64,000 bases of DNA. It comes from Bryopsis sp. KO-2023 (Eukaryota > Chlorophyta > Ulvophyceae > Bryopsidales > Bryopsidaceae). The notes under the pieces were generated by a model. That model saw only the letters and a list, made by a program, of their open reading frames with translations. It made no database searches and was not told the DNA's origin. A program made the translations under genes and the position numbers. Positions 29,924-41,719 of the stretch are shown here, piece after piece (position 1 is the stretch's first letter; the number at the start of each line of letters is the position of its first letter). The DNA lies in contig BSYQ01000003.1 of NCBI GenBank assembly GCA_030272585.1, forward strand, positions 3,658,001 through 3,722,000. Direction: 5' to 3'.

Positions 29924-32900
29924 ATGTCAGCGGGGTTCGGGACCGGTGAACGGTTCAGGTCGGGCGCCGAGCAAACGCCTGGTGCGTGAGAATTGACCCT
30001 TCGAAGGGAGAGAGTCTGTGCGTTTTCGGCGAAAGCAGGTCGTCAAGAATCTTGCATGTATTAATTCAAGGTGCTGGTGGTGTGTGAAACAGGGCCGGGG
30101 GCGTACGACCCCAAAAGGGATTTGGGCTTCAGGGCTGACCCCACGTCGGGGTTCCAGGGGAACGAGCGGTTTGGGAGTGACGGCAGCAAAATTGATGGTG
30201 AGGGTTGAACGATGCGCCGTGCTGTCGCACTCGAGTGTGACGCTTTCGCTGCTGTCGACAGAGATCTCGGCTGTCGCAGGGCTCACGGATATCGAATCTG
30301 TGTGCTGGACTCGGAGGGGGTCCAGGTGTAATCTCTCCGCGGGGGGTTGGGGTTTCGAGAGTCGCGCTGTATCGTTCAGAGTGACGTCTTGGGAAGCGGG
30401 TGCGGCTCTTTCGGTTCACTTGCCTCAATTCTTCTCATTCTGGATGTGGCTGGGTAGGTTCCCTCACGAGCTCAAATCCCTCGCCTCGCCAACCCAAGCC
30501 TCCAAAAGATTCGCGGCAATATTCGTGGGCAACCAAGAGGATTGCTGAATTGGAACAGGAGGTGGACAGGCTGAAAATTCGCGTCAAGGTGAGGATGCAC
30601 CCCTCCGCGACCCTTCCGCTTCCCCCCGAGCTCCTCGCCGGTGCTCCGAGTTGGATTGAATGAGTCTGCCGTCGTGGCTCGCTGTTTGTTTTTTTCCACG
30701 TTTGTGTTGGTAGACTTTGCAGCGCAAGGGGGGCTGCAAAAAAAACACGCACACACATAGTCTAGGGGATATTTGTGCATAGGCCTCATGTTTTTCACCT
30801 GGATGTGGTGCACAAGGAGATTCCAATCATATTTTCTTGTTGGGGCTTTGCAGGAGAAGGACAGGATGTTGGAGGAGCAGAGTGCTCTTCTGGCCAGAAA
30901 GGCTCAATCTGAGGTAACCCGCTTGCCACAATGCAAATAATTCTGCTACAGCTTCAAATCGCTCCTCATGGCTGTTCCCAAGGCTCGAGATTTGGAGCCT
31001 GCAGGCTAAGTTATTTATTTTTTTTGTTTTATTTTTGGGGGATGATTACCTAAATGTGCAGATATCCGATATTGTGGGGGTGATAAAAAGTGAAAGTTCT
31101 GATTGCAGGAAGCTCTGCAAATGACGCAAGCTCAGATGAAGCACTCCAAGGGCAATTCGGATACTGAGATCGAACAACTGAAGTCTCAGCTTCGTAAGGA
31201 ATTCATTGAATCTATTCGTTTCTGATTTTTACTTTTTTTTTTTGGAATCCGCAAAATTTACTATCTGGATGCCTGGTTGATTGGAGTAAGGAGAAGAGAA
31301 ATTCAAGTTGTAGGAATGAGTGCTTTCTCATTTGTTTGAAATATTCTGCTCTGTTTTCTTTTTCCCTCCACGACATGACTTATCTGGAAGCAAAATTTTC
31401 TAGTTTCATTTTTTTTGTCTTGATATGGTGCAGTTATTGCCAAGGAGAGGCGATCCAAGCTTGAGAAAGAGCTCAGGGAAGTCGAGGGTCGATGCACAGC
31501 GAAAGGGCGTGAGGTTTCGGTGCTGGAGAGCCAGATGGTTCTTTTCCAGAAGGAAATGTCCAACCAAACCACCAGGATGAAATCCGTCAGCTCCGAGATC
31601 GACTCCCTGCAGAGGCAACTGAAAGAATCCAAGGAAGCGGGGGCTGCCCACGAGGCTGAAATAGAGAGGCTCCGGTTGGACTTGGTTGCAGCACAGAACT
31701 CGCTCGTCGGCAAAGAGATGGAATTCGAGAATGATGTGGCTGACTTGACGAAGAAAATGGAGGAGAGCAAAGCGGCGCACGAGGAGGACGTAAATTCGCT
31801 GAACAAGCAGATCGATGCCGCGAGGCAGGAGGTTTCGTTCCGGGGATCCACGATCGAAGAGTTGGAGGGCAAGCTCGAAAAGAGCAAGAGCAGGCTGTCG
31901 ACCAGCAGGGAGGAGATCACTGCATTGAGGCAGAAATGCAAGGATCTGGAAGCTGACAATTCTGGGAGGAGTTCTGAGCTGGACGCCGCGACGGCGAAGC
32001 TCAAGGAAGGTAGGGCGAAAAAGGGGACGTATCTGGGACTTGGATGTTTTCTGTACAGGCTCTGGGGGTTGAAAAAAATCCTTCTATTTCCTGAATTCTT
32101 TTTTAATACAGGCTCGGGGTTGAGAAATCTTCTATTTCCTGATTTTTCTGTTAATTTCTTTTTATTTTCCTCGGGGGAAAGGAAGGAGAAATGGAACAGT
32201 CAGAAATGCATTACAGAAAAATTCGTCATCAATTTTTCGGATTCTTAGCTGATATGGTTCCTTGAAAGAATTAATACTAGACTGTTCCAAGGTCGAAAGT
32301 CATTCAATTGTTTTTTTAACTCTGTGTGTGGTTTCACACAGTCGAGGATCAATTGAGCACGAGGGACAATCAGTTGGAGGCAGCTCAAATGGATGTCAGC
32401 GATTTGCAGAAAGAAAAGGAGGCTGTCCAGGCAGCCGCCGAAGAGAGCGCCATGGTTGCTTCCGAAAAAATTGCAGATTTGGAGCTCGGACTGACAAGCA
32501 AATCACAAGAGATAGCAAACTTGGAGAAAGCTAATAGCGAATTGAAATCATTGTCGGAGAATAAGGACAACACCATTTCTGGCTTGGAAGCTGAGCTTGA
32601 GGCCAAATCTGCGGAAGGTGACATTCTTGATTGTGGCTTTTTTTTTTGGTGCTGCAAAAAAGACAGTGCCTCTTTCTTTGTTTAGTAAGTTTTCGTTGGA
32701 AGCTTCCCATTGGGTGCCCCCCTCCTCCCGCTCTCTATTCTAAATATCTTTTCTGATTTTTATTGAAATTTCGTCTGTTTTGCAGCTGAGGCGAGGAGCA
32801 AGGAGGATAGCTCCCTCTTGGAGGAATTGAAGAAGAGGATCTCAGATTTGGAATCTCAGTTGTCCGACAAAACCGAAGAGAACGGAAAACTGGAAGCCCT

Positions 32901-35900
32901 GCTGGAGGTCGCGCGAGGAGAGCTGGACGCTCTCAAGCAGAATTTATCCACCTCCGAGGAGAAGCTCGACGCGTCCGTGGCCGAGCTGGAAAAGACTAAA
33001 GCCATTGCATCCGTGCTGGAAGTCAAGCTGCAAGAGGCTCGGCAGGAGCTGGAGAATAAGGCCAAGAAGTTCGAGGATGATAAGGTCGAAATGACCCTCA
33101 GAATCTCGGACGCTGCCAACAGAATCACAGCGATGCAAGAGGCTGTGGAAGCCAAGGCGGCGGCCTGTTCTCAAATGAGTTCCACCATTGAAAACCTCAA
33201 GAAGGAATCTGCCGAGAAGCTGTCCAGTGCGGTGGCTGAATCGGAGGCCAAGGAAAAGAAGCTGGAGGAGATGGTGGCAGCGATGGCTGAGCTGCAGAGC
33301 AGGGTGGATGCCCAGCAGGAGCAAATCGCTGCAGTTACCAAAGAGAAGGATGAGCTGGCGGAAGACAGCAACAATCGTGTGCAAGAGCACACCCAGAAGA
33401 TCGGGGAGTTTGAAGGGATGCTGATGCAGCTCAATCTCAATATCACGGCTTTGGAGGAGAGGAACCAAGCCTTGGAGCAGGTAAAATACTCGAGAGGTAG
33501 TTTTTTGTGCTGCGTTTTATTCCATGCTCTTTATTGGTGGTTTTTCTCGATTGAGAAAAACTGGGGAGAGAATCGATTTCGCTGTGTATACAGGATGGAA
33601 AAGACAAGGAGGCCATGGCGGAAAGCTTGCAGACCGAAATCGAAAAGGTGAGGGAAGAGGCTCGCATCCAGTTGGCCAAGGTGGAGGAGGACTTTGCCGC
33701 AACCACTAAGCTCATGGAAGAGAAAACGGCTGCTTTGGCCAAATTGGAGGGCGAATTCGCTGAGTCGACCAGGCGGGCAGAGGAGAAAGAAGCAGCTCTT
33801 GCGAAATTAGAGGCCGACTTTGCTGCCAGCTCCAAGCTTGCTCAAGAGAAGGAACAAGCCCTTGCTAACCTGGAGGCCAGCGCTGCCAACACCGCCAAGA
33901 CCGCCGATGAAAAACAAGAGGCAATTGCCAAGCTCCAGGCCGAATTGGCTGCAGCTTCCAAACTGGTCGACGAGAATGAGGCTGCAATCCAAAAGATGGC
34001 GTCTGAATTGGAGAATGCCACCAGAACAGCGGAGGAAAAGGAAGCTGCTTTGTCTAAGCTTGAAAACGATCTGGTGGGTGTTTCAGCGTCGGCAAGCGAA
34101 CATGGGGCTGCCATGGCTGCTCTGGAAGCCGAGTTGGCGAATGCCAGCAAGATCGCAGAAGAGAAAAGTGCTGCTCTGGCGAGGTCGGAGGCAGAGCTGG
34201 CCAGTCTGTCCAAGCTCGTGGGAGAGAAGGACAATGTGCTTCCGAAGCTGGAGGCAGAGCTGGCGGCTGCTCGGGGCGCCGTCGCTGAAAAAGCTCAGCA
34301 GCTTGCTAAGGTCGAGGAATCCAATATGGAGCTGAAGAGGAAATCGCAGAAATCGGAGGTCGATTTGCTGGACAAAATGGATAGGATGAAGAAAAAGGTG
34401 AACAAAGTTGAAACCTGGCTGAGTTGGTCGGAAAATGTAGAAGGGGAAAAAAACCTCTTTTTGAAGGTGTTTAGTCATGGCAATATGAACGTCGGCTAGT
34501 GGCAGTGTCATTGGGAAAAGTATATGGACTGAAGTTGTGATGGGGGTTTGTGTGTGTGTAGCACGAGATGCAAATTCAGGCTTTTAAATCCGAGACGGGT
34601 GCTGTCACTGCCCTGAAGGAGGAATTGTCCGCCTTGGAGAAATCAATAGAGGAATCTCGTAGCCGAGAGGAGGAGTTGGAAGACCGGCTCTCGTCTGCCA
34701 ATAGGAGGATCGAAGAATTGGAAGCCTGCAATCCTGGAAACGACGATCAGGTTCGTTTCTGTGCATATGTTTTGAAACGTCGGAGAATCCCCTTGTTTTT
34801 TACCCCAGTATTTATTGCAATACCAATAATAATGGGGTTTTTTCCCAGTATCTATTATAATAACAATAATAATGTTAGACGAGTAGGATAGAAGGCCAAC
34901 GTGTTTCAACATTTTGGGATGGAAAGCAACCTTAGCTCCATGAGTGCTGCTTGATTTTTTTTTCTGCGGGATTTTTTTTGCTCCGACAGCTGGTGACCCT
35001 CCAAATGACTTTGGAGGAGGTCCAGAAGGAAAGTGCAAAAGCACATGCTCTGGCCATGCGGTACAAAGCCGAACTGAAGAGGGACGAGACCATGAAGCTG
35101 GAAATGGATCGCCTTCAAGAAGAAAACACTTTGCTGATCAGACGTACAGCCCAGCTCGATGCCGACGTCTCGTAAGTCTTCAATTCTAAAAATAGAATTC
35201 CCTCGAAGTGGCGGAATTGATTGATTTGTGTAAATCTCTGTACAGAGACGGAATTTTTTTTTCCTCGTGGCAGCTGATGGGATATGTTTTAAACAGCTAG
35301 TTGTTTTCATTTTTCGTTTTCTTTTTCGGCAGGGGACTTCATTTATTTCTATAAATATATAGTGCTAATTCGAATTCACCCTCTAATTCGTTCTATTTCG
35401 GGTGCTCCCAATACAGGGGCTTTTTGACTTCCAACAACTCCGTTTTGGGTCACCACAATCCGAAGCAAAAGATCCAGTACCATCTCAAGCTGAAACAGGA
35501 GTTGGAGGAGCTCCGAAAGGAGTGCACCAATCTGCTCAGAGAAAAATTCCACTTGGAGCAATGCATCCGGTACCTCTCTTCTGTTGGAATCGTGGAGGGA
35601 CTGGACTACTCCCTGCCTGACACCCGAAGCAACCAAGTCTTGATTCCCAAGAGCCTGGCTGGGAACGTTTTGACTTCGACCCCCACTTCTAGGAACCACA
35701 TGAAGTGGTCTGGCCGTGGTCAAGCTGCCAGAGACGAAGAGCTTTCGCCGTACCAGTCGAGGGTGAGTGTTGGGGCTGGGGTGTTTTCTCACTGCTGAGA
35801 GTAGGGGGGTATAGGGGGTTACTATTCTCAGCAAGCTCCCTGTGGAGTCCCTGTAGATCATTTTATCTTCAGAAAGAGGGGGGGGGGGGGTAATTGATAT

Positions 35901-36276
35901 CGAAATCTTTGGGGGTTGATGTTGGAAGTCCTCTGTGATTGATTTTGAAATCCTCTGTGTTTTTTAACGACGGCAGGAAAACATGGAGATGGCGATTCAT
36001 GAAATCCAGCTGCAGACGGCTGAAGCTGCGCAGGGATTCACCAAGGGTGCCGAGGATCCGGAGTTCGATGCGGAGTCTCCGACCGCCAGCATGAAATCGC
36101 CCCCCGACACGCCTCAATTGTCCCCGACTCGATCTGTAGATAGCCAGCAGAGTTACCCAGTGCCGGATCCCATGGAACTTAAAATTCACTCAAGAATCGT
36201 AGCTAGAATTCACGCCATCGTGGAGCGCAAGCCCAAGAAAAGACATGCCAACGGAGAGAAAGCTGCTCTCTCTTAG
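29924..36276 (+). CDS. Long coiled-coil protein with RHAMM/kinesin-12-like tail motif
   Basis: Twelve exons in phase give 1,233 residues: 29924-29981, 30458-30588, 30854-30913, 31109-31193, 31434-32009, 32342-32617, 32786-33480, 33594-34397, 34562-34750, 34990-35171, 35417-35762, 35977-36276. After a short Ser/Pro-rich head, residues about 50-1000 are almost continuous heptad coiled coil, with a degenerate repeat near EEKEAALAKLEADFAASSKL in exon 8. Exon 11 carries LGHHNPKQKIQYHLKLK, matching the LGHxNxKQKI motif of animal RHAMM (HMMR) and the tails of some kinesin-12 proteins. No motor domain precedes it. RHAMM binds microtubules and acts at spindle poles, so a microtubule or basal-body role is plausible. 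The carboxy end is Pro/Ser-rich, then basic. Confidence 0.82.
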
Positions 36277-38499
36277 TTTGATTTTTTTTGTTTCTTTTGA
36301 TTTTTTTTTTCTTCTTGTCGAGAAAAGAAAAGAGACGGAAAAAAAAAAGCACATAGAAAACACGACAGCATCATGATTGGAAAGTCGGAAAAAAAAAAGG
36401 AAAAAAGATTGAGAAAAGAGGACACAATCATTGCAGCTATGCAAATCACATACATGCAGACACATATGCGTTTCTCAAGTGGGGGTTTGGCTCTTAACTT
36501 TGTTTGATTCTGGCAGCTAGTTCTGGAAAAAGTTTTAAACAACACGAAAAAAAAAAAAAAAAAAGAAGGAAGAAACACACGCACACGCGAAAAGGGGAGC
36601 AAAAGAAAAATCGAAAGGGGTACAAAAAAAAACTTAATTTTTTTTTTTCTGTGTCCCCCTCCGTTCCGCTGCCCCTCCTTCCTGACCCCCTTGCAAAAAA
36701 AGGAAAGAAAAAGAAAAAAAACACAAACCAAAAAAAAGAAAGTTGCTGATCAGCTTTGTTTGAGTTTCCCTATTTCTGTCCCAATGACGGTGGCGTTTGA
36801 TTTTTTCGCTGTGAAGGGGGAAGTGTTTTTTTTTTCCAGTATATATACATGATTGACCATTTGATTTGGTTTAATTACACCACACATCCTGTTCCTGAAA
36901 ATGGGCTTTTGACAGTATCTTCTGCTGCTGGAACACATCCGCGTGAAAATTTTGGCCTTGGATTCAAAGCAGCAAGAGGATATTCTTTGAAACGGAATCA
37001 AAACAATCTTGTGGGTGGGAAAGGAAAAAGAAAAAAATTGGAAAAATGGTGGAGGGATAGGTGGTTCCATATAAGAAGGGTTTAAAAGAAATACAAAACA
37101 GAGGGGGTTGGGGTTGGGAGCAGGGAGGGGTTTGAAAAGAACTTGCGGGATTTTGAGTTGCCAGGGATTTTGGAATCTTCTGGATCAAATATCTGATTTA
37201 AAATGTGGTTTCAATGATAAAAAGGGACTGAACTGTAAGGAGAGAGCATTTTTATAGGGTGCAGGTGTTTTTAAAAAGAAACAAACAGTGGGGGGAGAGA
37301 AGGAAAGAAAATACAACAAGAAGAATGAAAGGGATTTAAAAAAAAAAAAGAAAAAGAAAAACGTGATAAGGAAAAAGAAAAAAAAATAACATGGGGTTTT
37401 CTCAACAACAATGATGTGGAAAGAGAGTTCTTGTTTGTTTTTTTTAATGTATACTTTTTGTGTGGTTTTGGTTTTTTTTTGTCTTTCAAAATTTCGGGTC
37501 GAGGACATTATTTTTGGATTTCGTGTTCTTTTTTTTAGTTTTCTTCCACATTTTTTTTTCCTCTTCCCCCTTCTTTGAGTGATAAGCATTCAAAGAGAAT
37601 TGAAAAAAAAAGGGGGAAAAAAACAAGGAAAATCTCAAACAGAAAGAGGAAAGGAAATTAAAAAAGAAAAAAGAACGAAAGAGGGTTGGTGTATTATTAA
37701 TCATTAATTACTTCCACTGTTTGGCTGGACAACCAGTTTTGGGGTGGATGCATGCTTTCCTTTATCCAATACGGTGGTTTTCAACATGCAATAGCATTTC
37801 CTGTATGATTTTTTTTTTTTCAAAAAGATAACAGGAAAGGGCAAAAAGCCAAGCTTGTAGTGGTATGGTGGGGGGGGTTGCCAACAGTGGAAGTAACTTG
37901 AAAACAAAAAAAAGGGAGGAGAACGAGGCAAAAAATGATACCCGTTTTGTTTGGGTAGAGGCCCCTGGGGAAAGGATCTGTTCTCGAACAAATGACAAAA
38001 TAAGTTCCTGTGGTGATGTACATATTCTATCTGATTTGATGGGTTTGTTGATTGCTCTGTCGGTTTTTTTGGATGTGTATATTTTTGTGAAAGGGGGGGG
38101 GGAAGGGGCAGGGAAAGCGTGACTTTTCTCTGTACTTGAAAGATGATTGGATTTTTTCAGGGTCTTTGGTGATTTTGTGTGAAGCATGATTTCCCCCTCG
38201 GGATGATTCCTTGCATGCAATAATAACAAGAAAAATACCTCGAGTCCTATCTTGTGCGAATTGATCACGTCATCTCACTTTTTTTCCAAAAAGAGAAAAG
38301 TGAGATGAATGGTGGTCGTCACCACGACTGGAAGCAGGATTGGAAATATACACACAACAAATCTCACGATAATCGTTACCGTTGGTCAAAAACCATCCTG
38401 AATTCTGCAGGTTGGCATTGTTCCCCCGTTTTCAACATCCCGACCCATCAAGCGGCGAACGCTGGGGAGGTCCGATCAAAGTAGGGTGGTCTCAAAAGG
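36277..38499. other. Low-complexity intergenic region
   Basis: About 2.2 kb rich in A and T runs, including the 3' UTR of the coiled-coil gene and the leader of the next gene. The only structure noted is a hairpin near 38268-38304 with 12-bp arms (CATCTCACTTTT and its complement). ORFs here come from poly-A/T and have no protein-like pattern. Confidence 0.55.
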
Positions 38500-39942
38500 A
38501 TGCAGAATCTCCTCGCTGGCATGCTCGGAGCGTCAGGTTCTGGAATCGGAGACCCGAGCAAATTCTCAGGCCAAGCGCAAAAGATATGGAGTTTCCTGGA
38601 TGAGCTGGCCGAGAAAAACCCGGAGGAGTACAAGAAATTCATCGAAAAACAAGCCCAGGCTGCAGGCGTCTCCAAGGGAAAAAAAGAAAACGAAGCGCCA
38701 CAGGTGGAACTGAGCATTTCGGTTGGTGGCGCAGCTCTGGCAATTCTTGATCAAGTGGCGAGAAAAGTTGGGTGTGCTATGTTCAGAAGAAGCATGCCCC
38801 CATGGTGGTGCTCACAACGATCGTGGAGTCGAGCGGCCGATTTCCCCCTAATATCACCATCAACATATGGAAAGGGAAGGCAGGTGCGTGCACATCGACC
38901 CTTCATTCATCATATAGACGTCTAGACGTCACGAACATGCACATTGGCCTGGATGTCTGACGATGTTCGACGTGCGTTGGTAGATGCCCGAGTTACGACC
39001 AAGACGGCACAAACGGTTGACTCTGAGGGGCTGCTGAGAGTGCGCGACTGGTCTAAAATCAATGTGCCGATAAAAAGCAAGGGGAAGCTGACGACGCCCG
39101 TGGTTGGAGGAAGACGCATGACTGTCGCGGACGTCAGCGTTGCTCCGTGCGCTGTGGAGGCGGCCGTGGATGTTCCCAGCAGCAACATTCGCCCTTTGCT
39201 CGTCGAGCACGCGACTCGATTCGTGGAACTGAAGCATGGACTGAAGCTTGATCGGAAGGAGAGGAAGCTAATGGTGGGCTAGTCTGCCCACCACCACATT
39301 AACACTGATGCCTTCTGTGAGTGACCGAATTCTTCACAGACAGCGAAAATCATCACTGCGAGAGGTCATTTCTAGGATCGTTTGCTTTCACAGATATCGC
39401 GGGATGAAGCTGATCCAGAGGAAATTCAAGAAGTGAACCGGCGAGAGCGCAGGCAGCGAGCGGAGAAAGCCGCAGAAGGAACATCAGCATCAGGGATCTC
39501 GGTATGGATTCATAGGAACCAACACAGCATCATACCATTCAGATGGCTCGTTTGAGTGAAAAAAAAAATGTTGTGTTGTGTTGTGTTGTGTTGTACCAGT
39601 AGTCTTATGATTATACACGCAAGAAAAAGACGCCGCCCTGCACGCACCACCCACCATCACAAGATCATGGATCATTTGGATCATTGGATAATTGGATCAT
39701 TTTGGATTTTGGGCTTCGATCCAAGCAAGAATAAGAGTTGATCATGGATCGTTTTATGTGTGCGTTTCTTCCTATCGTTTCAGGGATCGCTGTTGGAGGA
39801 GCTTTCCTCCCTGGCAGTGTCTGATGACACCTCCAAGCCAACCCAAACCGGTCAGCAAAAGGAGCTCGACTTCAGCATTATCAAAGACGACGATTCAAAA
39901 AAGCAACAGCCAACTCGGGCATTAATCCAAGAGCTGAATTGA
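38500..39942 (+). CDS. PIH1-domain protein (PIH1D2-like)
   Basis: Exons: 38500-38703, one near 38783-38883, one from about 38932 to 39273, then 39394-39501 and 39784-39942. The start contains IWSFLDELAEKNPEEYKKF, which matches the PIH1D2 opening (FWxLLDDLAxxxPExYxxFI). The middle exon has DWSKINVPIKSKGKL, then FVELKHGLKL, fitting the PIH1 domain core. PIH1 proteins act with R2TP/Hsp90 in assembling complexes, and several are needed to preassemble axonemal dynein arms, which points to a flagellate. The join between the second and third exons is unresolved in phase, and about 35 residues there have no match in the animal protein. The acidic carboxy end (ELDFSIIKDDD) could be an Hsp90-adaptor contact, as inference. 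Confidence 0.72.
39571..39594. repeat. (TTGTG)n microsatellite
   Basis: Nearly five copies of TTGTG follow a run of A inside the last intron of the PIH1-domain gene. A looser TTGGATCAT repeat lies about 80 bases downstream in the same intron. Confidence 0.9.
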
Positions 39943-41719
39943 GAGAGAGAATGCAGGACACTGTGGGGTTTTTTCAACTCCATGACAGAATCGGAGGAAA
40001 GACATAAGGAAATTGTGCGTTTGTGTTGATAGTTGGTTTTTTGTGTCAAAAATGACAGTTGTCGTTTGAATTTTCAGTATGTTTTACGAATTCCACCCAT
40101 CATGTTGTTTTAATTGGCTGGAGTGGACAGAAATGATCTGATCCTTCCCTCCCCCCTTTAATTTTCTTTAATATAAAATGTGATTTATGGTGCCTGCAGG
40201 GACCTTCATTCCTGTTGATATGAATATTTCTAGATACTGGGAAAACACTCACTACATTCTGAAAAATAGATATTTCTGTCAATTCCGGGGGTTATAGAGA
40301 GAGCTACATCTTTTTTACCCCCCCCCCTCTCTCTTCAATTTTAAAGTCAATCAGCCCTCAATCATGTGGTCACATTTGAAGAAAAATAACCAGCCTCAAT
40401 TATGCATGTATTTTTGCATCCTCTTTTCTCCTTTTTTCAGCCCATATTCCCACTTCGCATCATAACAAAAATTATATCCTACATCTTTTTTATCATTTGA
40501 GGATTTCCCCATTTCCTTATTTTCCCCGGGCAAAGCATGCCTCATCACTCTTTCGCTTTTTCAAACAAAAAAAAAACGACACAAAAAACAGAGTGAATTT
40601 TGCTCATATCCCCGCTTTCCTTCCTCCCCCTCCCCCCCCAATCGTTTTTAGCGAAACAATATCTCATCCCTTTTAACCCTTGCCCCTTTTTCTTGTTATG
40701 AAATATATTTTTGTTTGGTTTTTTTCTCCTCCAAGGTTTTTTTCTTCCCTACACAAAAGTTGTTTTTTTCCGTCTTGGCTGCTTCCTCTTCCGACATTTC
40801 TAAGATTGAAAAACGAATTCTTATTTCGAAGCGACAAATTCCGTTTCGAAAAACTCGCCCGTGACGTTTTCTCCGTGTTGTTTTTCTCTCTCTCTCTTTC
40901 TGTTTTTTTTTTTTTTAATATGGATATTCTTTGGGCTGACGTCAATACTCACTATAATCTAGCAGCTTTTTTGGTTTTTTTCTTCTTCTTCTTTTAATCC
41001 ACCCAAAACTCCCCAAAAAATTACAGTGGTTCGGTCGAAACGGAAAAAAAAAGCGAACCATCCACATAAAGAAACAAAAAGAAGAAAAAAAATGTCTTGT
41101 GTCCTATTTTCCCTACAGAAAAATATAAATTGGACGAAATGTATACATAAAACGTAATGAGATATTTTTTTTCCCTGATTTGGATGGCGAACGTTGGATC
41201 GCCGTTTTTTTAAACTCTGGAAAGCAGCTCGGGACATAAAACCCACCCCTCCTTATAGCAAAATATACAAAAAGAATCGACAACTACATGCAAATTCGAT
41301 CGATGCAAACAATGGTAGTCACACATTCCATATCGAAGGGACAATTTCATATGTGCTCTTATGTCATATATATATTCTTTCTTTTTTTCATGTACATTTT
41401 TTTTACGCATGTTCTTTCTTTTATATAGTTTTTTCTTTTTTTTACGCATGTACGCTTCTTTTTTTTTGTCGACTTACCCCCAAAAAAACACAACCCCTCG
41501 AAAAAAAAAAAAAAGAATCAAAACTAACCCCTCGCTAATGAGAAGCCCCACCCTCCACCCCATGACAACGCTACCCCTCTGTACATTAGATTTTTTTTTT
41601 TTAAGCCACGACTAAAACAAGAACGAACACATATGCACCTCTTCCCCTATTTACATTCCCCTTCGATTTTTTGTTTTTTTCTCTTGTTTCGTTTTCCAAC
41701 TAGGCAAAATATACCATCC
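39943..41719. other. Convergent 3' intergenic region, poly-T rich
   Basis: About 1.8 kb between two convergent genes. It is made largely of T runs, A runs and CT-rich tracts; the ORFs here reflect those runs. It probably contains both 3' UTRs. No repeat family or RNA gene was recognised. Confidence 0.55.
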
